From Candidatus Methylomirabilota bacterium (lineage in GTDB: Bacteria; Methylomirabilota; Methylomirabilia; Rokubacteriales; CSP1-6): a DNA stretch of 64,000 nucleotides. Where the stretch lies: the NCBI GenBank assembly GCA_035315345.1, contig DATFYA010000008.1:1-64000 (forward strand). Direction: 5' to 3'. Below the pieces are notes generated by a model. That model worked only from the letters and a program-made list of their open reading frames with translations. It did not search any database and was not told the DNA's origin. Of this stretch, positions 1 to 8,630 are shown piece by piece (positions within the stretch are counted from its first letter, which is position 1; each line of letters opens with the position of its first letter). The position numbers were made by a program, and so were the translations under genes.

Positions 1-191
1 CCCCGCACTCCGTCTAGTCCGCTCGTTCCCGGTGACCGGTGGGGCGGGGCATGGGGTCGAACTGACCCGTTCCTGCCGCGCTCAGACGAAGCCTCCCACT
101 GCCAGGATGGGAACTGCTACCCGCGCAGTCGAAGGCTAGCGCCTCGTGGTCAGGCGGCCCCGTGGCCCGCCCCGCGCCCGCTCCGCCGACT

Positions 192-809
192 CTAGCGCGG
201 AATGCTGGGGATGGAGAGCCGCTCGGTGACCGGCGTGCGCGCGGAGCCTTTGAGCCAGGAAATAGTCAGACGGCCGTCGGGGTCGAAGTGCAGTGCGGTG
301 AGGGCGGACTCGAGGGGGCCGGGGGCCCAGTCGCGGTCGATGCGGGCGACCTCGCGGCCGGAGAAGATCTGGCGGACCGCGACCGAGCGGCCGTCGGCCT
401 GGGCGAGGAGGAGCCGGTGCAGGTCCACGTCGAGGACCTGGGGGCGCGGCGGGGAGACGCGGCGGCGCCGGGCCTCGAAGAAGTAGGACACGCGGCAGCC
501 GTCTCCGCACGCGAAGCGAATCTCCGCGAAGGTGGCGGCGCGCCAGATGACGTCCGGCTTCGGCAGCACCGGATGATCCGCGGGCGGCTCGAGCCACGTC
601 GGGCGGTCGACATCGCCGTAGTAGTAGCCGACGCGGCAGTCGTGGTCGGTGCGACACTGCGCGATCAGACCCACGCTCGGAAACGCGGCGCGGTAGATGC
701 AGCGGGAGGGCTGCTCGGGGCCGCCGCCCGCGCAGTCTCCGGCGATCGGCGTGGGAGCGGCGGCGAGCGACAGCAGGCCCGTCAGCAGGATCGCAGCGGG
801 GGTGGCCAG
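192..809 (-). CDS. Hypothetical secreted protein, probable CTG start
   Basis: About 205 residues. The N-terminus is a plausible Sec signal peptide (ATPAAILLTGLLSLAAA), followed by a mature part with several cysteines (for example in GDCAGG, QCRTDHDC and FACGDGC) that could form disulfides outside the cytoplasm. The frame has no nearby ATG, GTG or TTG; CTG at 809, two bases after the upstream CoxG-like stop, places the signal peptide at the exact N-terminus. I do not recognise the family, and a role cannot be inferred. The alternative is a much longer reading into the aminotransferase antisense frame, which lacks protein-like composition. Last gene of the minus-strand run that begins at recG. 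Confidence 0.6.
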   Translation of the reverse strand: MATPAAILLTGLLSLAAAPTPIAGDCAGGGPEQPSRCIYRAAFPSVGLIAQCRTDHDCRVGYYYGDVDRPTWLEPPADHPVLPKPDVIWRAATFAEIRFACGDGCRVSYFFEARRRRVSPPRPQVLDVDLHRLLLAQADGRSVAVRQIFSGREVARIDRDWAPGPLESALTALHFDPDGRLTISWLKGSARTPVTERLSIPSIPR

Positions 810-811
810 CG

Positions 812-1258
812 CTACGTCTTGTGCGACGTGAGGAGCTCCGTCATCCGGTTGAAGAACTGATCGAGCATCATCTTGGTGACGCCGCCTAGCATGCGCTGGC
901 CGACGCTCGCGATGAGGCCGCCCACCTGCACGTCGGCGTCGTAGCTCACGCGCGTGCCCCCGTCGACGTCGGAGAGCTGCATGGCCGCGTTGCCCCGCAC
1001 GAAGCCGGGTCCGCCGCTGCCCTCGACCGCCATGCGGTAGCGATGCGGAGGCTCGAGCTCGCTCAGCTTGACCTTGCCCTCGAACGTGCCCTTGATGGCG
1101 GCGACCCCGACCTTCATGGTCGCCTTGTACTCGTTCTCTCCGATCGCCTCCAGCTTCTCGCAACCCGGCAGGGCCTTGGCGAGGGTGTCGGGATCGAGGA
1201 ACGCGGCCCAGACCTGGTCGCGCGCAGCGGGAATGTCGGCGGAGCCTTCGATCTTCAT
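812..1258 (-). CDS. CoxG-like SRPBCC family protein (carbon monoxide dehydrogenase subunit G type)
   Basis: 148 residues, the usual length of CoxG-type START/SRPBCC proteins. The N-terminus MKIEGSADIPA and the following segment with FLDPDTLAKALPGCEKLE are the family signature: a hydrophobic ligand-binding cup whose second strand carries ALPGCE. CoxG proteins help recruit molybdenum hydroxylases such as CO dehydrogenase to the membrane, and some bind quinone-like molecules. No coxSML genes are adjacent here; the only large molybdenum hydroxylase subunit in the window lies near 47.5-49.9 kb, so partnership is speculative. It starts 3 bases after the aminotransferase stop and is probably co-transcribed with it. 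Confidence 0.85.
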   Translation of the reverse strand: MKIEGSADIPAARDQVWAAFLDPDTLAKALPGCEKLEAIGENEYKATMKVGVAAIKGTFEGKVKLSELEPPHRYRMAVEGSGGPGFVRGNAAMQLSDVDGGTRVSYDADVQVGGLIASVGQRMLGGVTKMMLDQFFNRMTELLTSHKT

Positions 1259-1261
1259 GGC

Positions 1262-2452
1262 CTAGCCCTCGAGGGTGCGGACCGCGGCGTCCATCCGACG
1301 CAGACCCTCCGTGATGGTGTCGAGTCCCGTCGCGTACGAGAGGCGGATGTGGGCGTCCGAGCCGAAGTCCACGCCGGCCACCGTGGCGATGCGCGCCTCG
1401 TCTAGCAGGAACGCACACACGTCGGCGGAGCCGCGCAGCACCCCGCCCCGCGATCGCTTGCCGAAGAGGGCGGAGATGTTCGGAAAGGCGTAGAACGCGC
1501 CCTTCGGCATTACGCAGCGCACGCCCGGGATCGCGTTGAGCGCGTCCACGATGACCCGCCGGCGCCGGTCGAACTCGCCCACCATCTTGGCCACTTCGTC
1601 CTGGGGCCCGCCGAGGGCCTCGACGGCGGCCCACTGGGCCACCGAGGTGGGATTCGAGGTGACCTGGCTCTGCACGTCGGTCATCGCCTTGATGATCGGC
1701 TTGGGGCCGGCCGCGTAGCCGATGCGCCAGCCGGTCATCGCGTAGGCCTTCGAGCAGGTGTTCACCACGATGGTGCGGGCGGACACCTCGGGCGAGAGCG
1801 AGGCGATCGACACGTGACGGCCCTCGTAGGTCAGCGACTCGTAGCACTCGTCGGAGATGACCCAGAGATCGCGCTCCACCGCGAGCCTGGCCACCTCGGC
1901 GAGGCTCTGGGGGGAGAACACCGCGCCGGTCGGATTGCCCGGGCTGTCGAGCACGATCAGGCGGGTCCGCGGGGTCACCGCCCGGCGCAGCGCCTCGGGA
2001 TCGAGGTCGAAGCCGCTGGACTCGTGCGTGATCACCGGAACCGGCACGCCGCCCAGCAACCGCACCTGCTCCGGATACGAGACCCAGTACGGGCTCGGGA
2101 TCAGCACCTCGTCGCCGGGATTCACCAGGGCCATCACGATGTTGTAGAGCGTGTGCTTGGCCCCGCAGGAGACGGTCACCTCGTCGAGCGCATACTCCAG
2201 GCCGTTGTCGCGCTTGAGCTTCTGGCAGACCGCCGCGCGCAGCTCCGGGATGCCGCCGACCTCGGTGTACTTGGTCTGGCCCTTCTCGAGCGCCCGCACC
2301 GCGGCGTCCTTGATCCGCCGAGGCGTGTCGAAGTCGGGCTCCCCGGCTCCGAAGGAGATCACGTCGATGCCCTGCGCGCGCAGGGCCCGAGCCTTGGCCT
2401 GCATGGCGAGCGTGGGCGAGGGGGCGAGCGTCTTCATCCGGTCGGCGAGCAT
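1262..2452 (-). CDS. PLP-dependent class I/II aminotransferase (aspartate aminotransferase type)
   Basis: 396 residues, typical of fold-type I aminotransferases of the aspartate aminotransferase Ib group. Visible motifs: SFGAGEPDFDTP near residue 35, the PLP-binding SPGNPTGAVF around 170, the Schiff-base lysine in TCSKAYAMTGWRIGY near 235, and a C-terminal RLSYATG arginine segment that binds the substrate carboxylate. It would transfer amino groups between aspartate or another amino acid and 2-oxoglutarate; substrate cannot be fixed from sequence alone (aspartate, prephenate and aromatic amino acids are all used within the group). Starts at ATG 2452, 19 bases after coaD. Cytoplasmic. Confidence 0.92.
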   Translation of the reverse strand: MLADRMKTLAPSPTLAMQAKARALRAQGIDVISFGAGEPDFDTPRRIKDAAVRALEKGQTKYTEVGGIPELRAAVCQKLKRDNGLEYALDEVTVSCGAKHTLYNIVMALVNPGDEVLIPSPYWVSYPEQVRLLGGVPVPVITHESSGFDLDPEALRRAVTPRTRLIVLDSPGNPTGAVFSPQSLAEVARLAVERDLWVISDECYESLTYEGRHVSIASLSPEVSARTIVVNTCSKAYAMTGWRIGYAAGPKPIIKAMTDVQSQVTSNPTSVAQWAAVEALGGPQDEVAKMVGEFDRRRRVIVDALNAIPGVRCVMPKGAFYAFPNISALFGKRSRGGVLRGSADVCAFLLDEARIATVAGVDFGSDAHIRLSYATGLDTITEGLRRMDAAVRTLEG

Positions 2453-2471
2453 GGGACTCCTTGCCTGCGGT

Positions 2472-2978
2472 CTAGCGGTGAGTCGAAAATTTCTGGGCGA
2501 GCCGCTCCTCGACCGCCGGGGGCACCATGCCGGTGACCGGCGCGCCCAGCGAGGCCACCTCTTTGATGAGGCGCGAGGAGATGTAGGTGTACCGCTCGTG
2601 CGGCATCATGAACACGGTCTCCACGGTGTGGCGGAGCTTGCGGTTCATGAGGGCCATCTGGAACTCGTACTCGAAGTCGGACACCGCGCGCAGGCCGCGC
2701 ACCACGCAGTCGGCGCCCTCGCGCTCGACCAGATCGATCAGGAGCCCGTCGAACGACGTGATGCGCATCCGGCCCATCCCGATGCCCGTCGTGCACTCGT
2801 CGATCAGCTCCAGACGCTCCTTCGCGCTGAACAGGGGCTCCTTGGAGGGATTGGCCACCACCGCGACGATCAGCTCGTCGAAGATGCGCAGGCTGCGCTC
2901 GATGAGGTCCAGGTGTCCGTTGTGCATCGGATCGAACATGCCCGGATAGACCGCTCGCTTGCCCACGCTGGCCTCCAC
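2472..2978 (-). CDS. coaD: Phosphopantetheine adenylyltransferase
   Basis: 168 residues, family length. Catalyses ATP + 4'-phosphopantetheine to dephospho-CoA + PPi, the penultimate step of coenzyme A synthesis. The nucleotidyltransferase T/HxGH signature is present as YPGMFDPMHNGHLDL, the KERLELID stretch lies near residue 95, and the C-terminal ISSRLIKEVASLG is the usual ISSTxVRE region. Two GTG starts are possible, 2978 and one four codons downstream (GKRAVYPG); the second would match most homologues better. Downstream of rsmD by 33 bases; the rsmD-coaD pair is common in bacteria. Confidence 0.95.
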   Translation of the reverse strand: MEASVGKRAVYPGMFDPMHNGHLDLIERSLRIFDELIVAVVANPSKEPLFSAKERLELIDECTTGIGMGRMRITSFDGLLIDLVEREGADCVVRGLRAVSDFEYEFQMALMNRKLRHTVETVFMMPHERYTYISSRLIKEVASLGAPVTGMVPPAVEERLAQKFSTHR

Positions 2979-3011
2979 GCCATCGCGAAATGTCCGAAAA
3001 CGCTGCCAAGT

Positions 3012-3566
3012 TTACGCGGCGCTCCGGAAGAAAGTCAAGGTGGTCTCCCCGAAGCGGCGCGCCTTCCAGAGCGAGAGCGCGCCGATGGGGGCGATCGGCG
3101 GCGTCTTGGTGCCGTGCTGGAGCACGACCACCGCGCCGTCGAGCAGCGCCGACCCCGCCGCCACCGCCTCGAGCGCGGGCGTCGCGCGCGCCGAGTCGTA
3201 CGGCGGGTCGAGGAAGACCACCGCGAAGCGCGCGCCCGCCGCGGCCAGGTCCGCGACCGCGCGCGCCGCGTCGCCGCGCACCACGCGGGCGCGCTCCCGG
3301 AGGCCCAGCCGCTCCACGTTGTCGCGCAGCGCGTGCAGTGCGGCGCCGTCCTGCTCGACGAACGTGGCCGACGGCGCCCCGCGGGAGAGCGCCTCGATGC
3401 CCACGCCGCCCGCGCCCGCGAACAGGTCGAGGAACGGGCCCGCGGCGAGGAACGGCATCAGCGTGTCCAGACAGGCGATGCGCACCTGATCGGCGGTCGG
3501 CCGGGTGGTGCGGCCCCGCGGGGTGACGAGCCGCCGCCCCTTGAGCTCGCCCGCGAGCACTCTCAC
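3012..3566 (-). CDS. rsmD: 16S rRNA (guanine966-N2)-methyltransferase RsmD
   Basis: 184 residues from a GTG at 3566 that overlaps the upstream stop as GTGA. It opens with VRVLAGELKGRRLVTPRG, the standard RsmD N-terminus, followed by RPTADQVR, the SAM-binding segment FLDLFAGAGGVGIEALSRGA and the catalytic DPPY tetrapeptide in VVFLDPPYDSA. It methylates G966 of 16S rRNA in small-subunit assembly. The frame remains open far upstream inside the next gene, but homology begins at the GTG. The partner coaD follows immediately. Confidence 0.95.
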   Translation of the reverse strand: MRVLAGELKGRRLVTPRGRTTRPTADQVRIACLDTLMPFLAAGPFLDLFAGAGGVGIEALSRGAPSATFVEQDGAALHALRDNVERLGLRERARVVRGDAARAVADLAAAGARFAVVFLDPPYDSARATPALEAVAAGSALLDGAVVVLQHGTKTPPIAPIGALSLWKARRFGETTLTFFRSAA

Positions 3567-4003
3567 GGCGTGGTCTCCGATGCACCGACCCGCCGGCCGT
3601 CGACCTTCCACTGGTCGCCCTCCCGCAGGATCGCGTACTCCACGCGGTCCGGGAGCCCGTCCCGCTCGGACGCGCGCGTGGCCTCGGTGACGAACACGAC
3701 CCGCGACGGGCTTCGACGGATCTGCATCACGCGGAAGTCGACGTAGCGCGGCTCGCCCGCACCTCTCGCGTCGGCGTACTCGGCCGCGCCGGGCCGGCCT
3801 TGCCGCGCCCAGTCGGCCTGGACGCGCTTGGACAGCAGCGGCCAGCACGGCCCGAAGCGCCGGGTCCGCTCGCACTCCGTGTAGTGCTCGAGGATCTGCC
3901 GCGCCCGCGCCACCTCCACGCTGTTCTGCGCCGTGACGGCGGACGGCCCGCCCACCCCGAGCGCCAGCGCGCAGCCCAGACCCAGGAGCCCGCCGCGGAC
4001 CAT
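3563..4003 (-). CDS. Hypothetical secreted protein
   Basis: 146 residues from ATG 4003, which shares one base with the recG stop (TGATG). Residues 1-25 form a clear Sec signal peptide (VRGGLLGLGCALALGVGG, then AVTAQ). The mature part has an N-terminal helix with ARQILEHYTECERTRRFGPC and ends in strands with YAILREGDQWKVDGRRV, which resembles the NTF2-like or DUF4440-like folds often seen in small exported proteins. No catalytic residues are recognisable and I do not assign a function. It sits between recG and rsmD by translational coupling at both ends. Confidence 0.75.
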   Translation of the reverse strand: MVRGGLLGLGCALALGVGGPSAVTAQNSVEVARARQILEHYTECERTRRFGPCWPLLSKRVQADWARQGRPGAAEYADARGAGEPRYVDFRVMQIRRSPSRVVFVTEATRASERDGLPDRVEYAILREGDQWKVDGRRVGASETTP

Positions 4004-6153
4004 CAGCCGACTCCGGCCAGGTCGATCTTGCCGCGCCAGCGTTGCAGCAGCGCCCCCCGCAGCGCCCGGTGCTCGGGCGCGCGCAGCTGCGGATCCTCGC
4101 GGACGAGGGCCACCGCGTCGCGCCGGGCCGCTTCCAGCGCGGCCGCGTCGCGCAGCAGGTCGGCCACGCGAAACTCGGGCAGGCCGGACTGGCGGGTGCC
4201 GAAGAAGTCGCCGGGGCCTCGCAGCGCCAGATCGGCTTCCGAGATCTTGAACCCGTCGTTGGTGGCGGTCATCGCGGCGAGACGCTGGCGGGCCTCCTCC
4301 GACGCGGCCCCCGAGAGGAGGATGCAGTAGCTCCTCCACGGGCCGCGGCCCACGCGGCCGCGCAGCTGGTGGAGCTGCGAGAGGCCGAAGCGCTCCGCGT
4401 GCTCGACTAGCATGACCGACGCGTTGGGCACGTCGATGCCCACCTCGATCACGGTGGTGGAGACGAGCACGTGGATCGCGCCCGCCTTGAACTCGCGCAT
4501 CACCCGATCCTTCTCCGCGAACGGCATGCGCCCGTGGAGGAGGCCAATGCTCAGATCGGGAAAGACCTCGCGCCGCAGGCGCTCGGCCATCTCGGTGGCC
4601 GCCCGCAGGTCGACCACCTCCGACTCCTCGACCAGGGGATAGACCACGTAGACCTGGCGGCCCTCACGCACCTGCTCGCGCAGGAACCGATAGATCTTCG
4701 CGCGGGCCGATTCCGGACGCGCCTTGGTGACCACCGACTTCCGGCCCGGCGGCAGCTGGTCGATCACCGAGACCTCCAGATCGCCGTAGAGGGTCAGGGC
4801 GAGGGTGCGGGGGATCGGGGTCGCGGTCATCACCAGTACGTCCGGGCTCTGCCCCTTGCGCATCAACGTCGCGCGCTGATTGACCCCGAAGCGATGCTGC
4901 TCGTCGACCACCGCCAGGCCGAGCCGGCGGAACTTCACCACCTCCTGCACCAGCGCGTGGGTGCCGACCACGCAGCCCAGCGCGCCCTCGGCCGCCGCGG
5001 TCAGCACGCTCTCGCGCGCCTTGCCCTTCACCGCGTTGGTGAGCATGGCCACCGGCACTCCGAGCGGCTCCAGCAGTGCGGTCAGCGTCATGACATGCTG
5101 CTCGGCCAGGATCTCGGTCGGCGCCATGAGCGCGGTTTGATATCCCGCCTCCACCGCGGTGAGGACCGCGAGCCCGGCGACGATGGTCTTGCCCGACCCC
5201 ACATCGCCTTGCAGCAGCCGGTTCATCGGGAACGGCTCCGCCATGTCGGTCCGGATCTCGCGCCAGACCCGCTCCTGCGCGTCGGTCAGCGCAAATGGCA
5301 GCGAGGCCAGCAGCCGCCGGGCCAGCACGCCGGGGGGATTCATGGCGAGGCCCGGCTGGCGGCCCTGACGATGACGCCGGATCGACAGACCCAGCTGCAG
5401 CAGCAAGAACTCGTCGTAGACGAGCCGGCGCCGGGCCGCGACGAACTCATCGTCGGTCCTCGGGAAATGGCCGCCGCGGATGGCCGCCGGCAGCGGCTCG
5501 AGCCGGTGGCGCGCGCGCAGCGCCGGCGGGAGCGGATCCTCCAGACCGTCGACGTAGGCTTCCACCAGCCGCTTCATCAGCCGGCGCATCGGGCGGGCGG
5601 TGAGCCCCCGGGTCAGCCCGTAGACCGGGACGAGCCGGCCGGTGTGCAGATGCTCGTCGGCCGGGTCCGACGGCGTCTCACCCGCCTCGTCTTCGACGAT
5701 CTCGTAGTCCTTCACGTGCATCTGGAGCGGCCCGGAGCGGAAGCGCTGCGCCCGCCCGTGCACGATGAGCCGCTGGCCGCGCTGGAAGATGCGCTCCAGG
5801 TACGCCTGCCCGAACCACACGCAGGGCACGAAATCGGTGCCGTCGCTCAGCAGCACGGACAGTGGCACGCGCGGCCGGCCGCGTGGCGGCGGGCTGATCG
5901 CCCGGATCGTCCCGGTGATCGTGGTCACGTCGTCGGGCTTCAGACCGCGGATGGGGGTGAGCTGGCTCCGGTCCTCGTGGCGGGCCGGCAGATAGTAGAG
6001 CGCGTCCTCGACGGTGTGCAGTCCCAGGTTGCCGAGCAGCTTGGCCCGCTGAGGCCCGATGCCCTTCACGAACTGCAGCGGGGTCGCGAGCGGATGCGGG
6101 ACCGCCGCGCCTGCGCCGCGTCCCGGGGCGCCCGACGACTCAGTGGAGTGCAA
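4003..6153 (-). CDS. recG: ATP-dependent DNA helicase RecG
   Basis: 716 residues, full length. RecG rescues stalled replication forks and branch-migrates Holliday junctions. The N-terminal wedge domain begins with PLQFVKGIGPQRAKLLGNLG and contains the OB fold (ITGTIRAISPP). Helicase motifs follow in order: Walker A GDVGSGKTIVAG near residue 325, the DEQHRFGVNQR box near 415, VMTATPIPRTLALTLYGD, then the second RecA domain with LLHGRMPFAEKDRVM, TTVIEVGIDVPNA and QLHQLRGRVGRG. The first codon appears to be TTG at 6153; the start is not certain. It heads the minus-strand run that continues with the secreted protein and rsmD. Confidence 0.95.
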   Translation of the reverse strand: MHSTESSGAPGRGAGAAVPHPLATPLQFVKGIGPQRAKLLGNLGLHTVEDALYYLPARHEDRSQLTPIRGLKPDDVTTITGTIRAISPPPRGRPRVPLSVLLSDGTDFVPCVWFGQAYLERIFQRGQRLIVHGRAQRFRSGPLQMHVKDYEIVEDEAGETPSDPADEHLHTGRLVPVYGLTRGLTARPMRRLMKRLVEAYVDGLEDPLPPALRARHRLEPLPAAIRGGHFPRTDDEFVAARRRLVYDEFLLLQLGLSIRRHRQGRQPGLAMNPPGVLARRLLASLPFALTDAQERVWREIRTDMAEPFPMNRLLQGDVGSGKTIVAGLAVLTAVEAGYQTALMAPTEILAEQHVMTLTALLEPLGVPVAMLTNAVKGKARESVLTAAAEGALGCVVGTHALVQEVVKFRRLGLAVVDEQHRFGVNQRATLMRKGQSPDVLVMTATPIPRTLALTLYGDLEVSVIDQLPPGRKSVVTKARPESARAKIYRFLREQVREGRQVYVVYPLVEESEVVDLRAATEMAERLRREVFPDLSIGLLHGRMPFAEKDRVMREFKAGAIHVLVSTTVIEVGIDVPNASVMLVEHAERFGLSQLHQLRGRVGRGPWRSYCILLSGAASEEARQRLAAMTATNDGFKISEADLALRGPGDFFGTRQSGLPEFRVADLLRDAAALEAARRDAVALVREDPQLRAPEHRALRGALLQRWRGKIDLAGVG

Positions 6154-6211
6154 CGGATTGCCTCATGTCACCCCTCATGCTACAAGTGGCGGCCGTTTCC
6201 CAACCGCCTGG

Positions 6212-6655
6212 TTCCGGTACACGACGGTGGCGCTCTTCGACTGCGGGCTGCAGGGAGCGATGTGCCGCGGGACAACGTCCGGTATCTGGGCGTGGACCTC
6301 CGGCGGGCGGGCCATCCTCCTCAGCCACGGTCATCCGGACCATTATGGTGGCCTGCCGGCCGCGCTGGATCTGGGTCGGCGCGAAGCGCCGCCGGGCCGC
6401 CGGCGGTCGCTAGGATACCACCCCGGACGACGGCGCCCTGGTTATGCACGTGAAGGGACGAGAGCGACTTCCGTCTCTGCAACGCGCCGCCGCCGCGGAT
6501 GCGCTCGACCATTCGCGACCTGCACGCCGCGTCGCCGCGCTGGGTGCATCCCCTCGCACTGCAGCGGGCTCGAGTTCGCGGCGGCGCTCGCGGGTGCCTT
6601 CCCGCGCGGCTGCGCGCTCGACTCGGTGGGCACCCGCGAGTCGCAGGGACCTTGA
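6212..6655 (+). pseudogene. Decayed metallo-beta-lactamase-fold hydrolase
   Basis: Fragments of one MBL-fold protein are spread over different frames. One frame gives TTVALFDCGLQG, then a second gives DVPRDNVRYLGVDLRR, then the first resumes with the metal-binding motif ILLSHGHPDHYGGLPAALDL (about 6312-6371). Near the end a third frame reads STIRDLHAASPRWVHP and the first frame IPSHCSGLEFAAALAGAFP followed by DSVGT, matching the usual C-terminal HCTG and VGT region of this family. The N-terminus and the middle are missing, so the gene is about half the normal 270-300 residues. The frame changes may be true mutations or sequencing errors, but the deletion makes decay more likely. Confidence 0.65.
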
Positions 6656-6699
6656 CCGGGTCGCCCGAACCGATCAGGCTTCGCCGGTCGCCGTGCCGG

Positions 6700-7545
6700 C
6701 TATCGTACGTCGGCGGGGCTGTCGGCTAGCTGCTGCAGGACGCCGAACAGCTTGCCGTCCCTGCGGGCCAACTCCTCCAGGATCGAGAAGTGGTCGTGCT
6801 TCTCGACGGGCAGATAGCGGCCCGGCAGGCCTTTCTTCGTCCACGCCTCCGCGTACTCCTCGGACTGGCGGATCAGCTCGGGGAGCTCGGCCAGGCCGAC
6901 CGTGACGACCAGCGGCGACGAGCGCGCGGGCAGATGCAGCATCGGGCTGTTGCGGCGGGCCTCGGCCTCGTCCATCCGGAGCTTGTCGTTGAGATAGTTG
7001 AGGCGGATGGGCTCCAGGTCGTAGAGGCCGCTGATCGCCAGGCCGCCGGCCACGCGTGCCTCGGTCATCGCCATGGCGGTCAGGTGGCCGCCGGCGGAGT
7101 GGCCGGAGACGAAGACGCGGGCCGGATCGCCGCCATGCTCCTTGGCGTGGTCGATGACCCAGGCGACCGAGGCGCGCACCTCGGCCACGATCGCGTCCAT
7201 CCGCGCGGCCGGGGCCAGTGTGTACTCGACCAGCGCGAGATTGAACCCGGCCGGCAGGAGCGACTCGCCCAGGAAGGCGTAGGGCTCCTTGTCGTTCATC
7301 TGCCAGTAGCCGCCGTGGATGTAGAGGAGCGTGGGCGCGCCGGGGCGGCCGCAGGGGAAGACGTCGACGCGGTGGCGCGGGCCGGCGCCGTACTTCAGAT
7401 CGAGGCGGCCGCCGCGCGCGGCGCGCACCGCGTCGCTGCGGGCGGTCCAGCCGGCGACGTGGCGGTCGCGGGCGGGCTGGCCGACGTGAGCGGTGTTGTT
7501 GTAGGCGGCGTCGAGTGCGGCGCGATCCATTCCCCGGTAGAGCAT
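6700..7545 (-). CDS. Alpha/beta hydrolase, kynurenine formamidase/esterase-like
   Basis: 281 residues, a complete alpha/beta hydrolase. The oxyanion motif HGGYW in LLYIHGGYWQMND lies near residue 95, the nucleophile serine in VSGHSAGGHL near 150, and a C-terminal histidine in VEKHDHFSILEEL completes the triad. The N-terminal segment (YRGMDRAALDAAYNNTAHV) is characteristic of a group annotated as arylformamidase-like or BD-FAE-like hydrolases in soil bacteria. The substrate is likely a small ester or amide; no kynurenine-pathway neighbours are present. It stands alone, with the oxygenase gene 69 bases downstream on the same strand. Confidence 0.85.
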   Translation of the reverse strand: MLYRGMDRAALDAAYNNTAHVGQPARDRHVAGWTARSDAVRAARGGRLDLKYGAGPRHRVDVFPCGRPGAPTLLYIHGGYWQMNDKEPYAFLGESLLPAGFNLALVEYTLAPAARMDAIVAEVRASVAWVIDHAKEHGGDPARVFVSGHSAGGHLTAMAMTEARVAGGLAISGLYDLEPIRLNYLNDKLRMDEAEARRNSPMLHLPARSSPLVVTVGLAELPELIRQSEEYAEAWTKKGLPGRYLPVEKHDHFSILEELARRDGKLFGVLQQLADSPADVR

Positions 7546-7631
7546 GCGGCGTCCTCCATTTCAGACCCCATACGCTCGGGCCGCCCCGGCGGAGCCGTGC
7601 CGGCCCTCGTCAAGCCAACGGGGGTCCTGGT

Positions 7632-8630
7632 CTAGGCGCGCGGGCGCGCGGCGGCGAAGCCGGTCTTGGCGTACTTGAGGTCGCGGTAGTCGCCGGAGCG
7701 CACGGGCGGATGCTTGGCCGCGCCCTGCGTCGGCAGGCACTCGATGAGGGCGTCGTAGTTGGGATGGTTGAAGAAGGCGATGGAGAGCCGCGGCCGCGAC
7801 GGGCCGTCGAGCGGCGGATTGACCACGCGGTGCAGGTTCGAGAGCCACCGGTCGTTCGTCCAGCGCATGAGCAGGTCGCCGATGTTGACCACGAACTGGC
7901 TGGGCGAGGTCGCCACGTCGATCCAGCGGCCGTCGCGCGTGCGCACCTGCAGCCCGCCTGGCACGTCCTCGCCACTCAGGATCGTGAAGCCCCCGTAGTC
8001 GGTGTGGGCGCTGGCCCGCAGCTGGCCCGCCGCGGGCGGCGTCGCCTGGGCGGGGTAGTAGTTCAGCCGCATCGTCCCGATCGAGCGGTCCACCTTGTCG
8101 TCGAAATGGGTCTCCTCCACGTCGAGCGCCAGGGCGGCCAGCCGCATGAGGAACGTGATCAGCCGGGCCATCGCGCGGTAGTGCGCGGTGGCCGCCGACG
8201 CGAAGCCGGCCGGGCGCGCCGGCCAGACGTTCGGCACGAAGTGCTGCCGTCCCTCCTCGCTCGTGTAGTACGGGTCGTCACCCGCGTCCACCGGCCCGAC
8301 GTGGAAGAATTCCTTGAGGTCGGGCGACGCCGCCGTGTCGTCGTTGGCCTGGGCGAGCGCCTCGCCGCCGACCGGGTGATAGCCGCGGTTGGTGCCGGGC
8401 ACCGGGTGACGGATCGCCAGCTTCTCGGCCATCGGCAGCGCGAAGAACTCGTGGGCCACGCGACGCAGGTCGTCCACGGTGCGGTCGGGGACGCCGTGGC
8501 CGCTGATCGCGAAGAAGCCGATGTCGCGGCAGGCGGCGTCGATCGCGGCGGCCACGCGTGCCCGCTCGGCCCGCCCGCCGGTCCGGGCGGCGGTGAGGTC
8601 GACGACGGGGACCTCGGTCAGCGGGCTCAT
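7632..8630 (-). CDS. 2-oxoglutarate/Fe(II)-dependent dioxygenase, isopenicillin N synthase-like
   Basis: 332 residues from ATG 8630, which overlaps the SDR stop as ATGA. The N-terminal DIOX_N region has VPVVDLTAAR and CRDIGFFAISGHGVPD; the core carries the HxD iron ligands in ASAHTDYGGFTIL, the distal histidine in LSNLHRVVNP and the RxS 2-oxoglutarate clamp in RPRLSIAFF. All cofactor residues are present, so the enzyme should be active. Substrate is unknown; the coupled SDR and the alcohol dehydrogenase remnant suggest that hydroxylation is followed by oxidation of the resulting alcohol, which is an inference from context. Confidence 0.9.
   Translation of the reverse strand: MSPLTEVPVVDLTAARTGGRAERARVAAAIDAACRDIGFFAISGHGVPDRTVDDLRRVAHEFFALPMAEKLAIRHPVPGTNRGYHPVGGEALAQANDDTAASPDLKEFFHVGPVDAGDDPYYTSEEGRQHFVPNVWPARPAGFASAATAHYRAMARLITFLMRLAALALDVEETHFDDKVDRSIGTMRLNYYPAQATPPAAGQLRASAHTDYGGFTILSGEDVPGGLQVRTRDGRWIDVATSPSQFVVNIGDLLMRWTNDRWLSNLHRVVNPPLDGPSRPRLSIAFFNHPNYDALIECLPTQGAAKHPPVRSGDYRDLKYAKTGFAAARPRA

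Noticed and set aside
2434-3585. 383-codon minus frame overlapping coaD and rsmD
   Set aside because: Out-of-phase shadow of the two genes, with arginine/glycine-rich composition.
4471-6453. Plus-strand frame of 660 codons opposite recG
   Set aside because: Antisense of RecG helicase motifs; low-complexity histidine/arginine composition with no family features.
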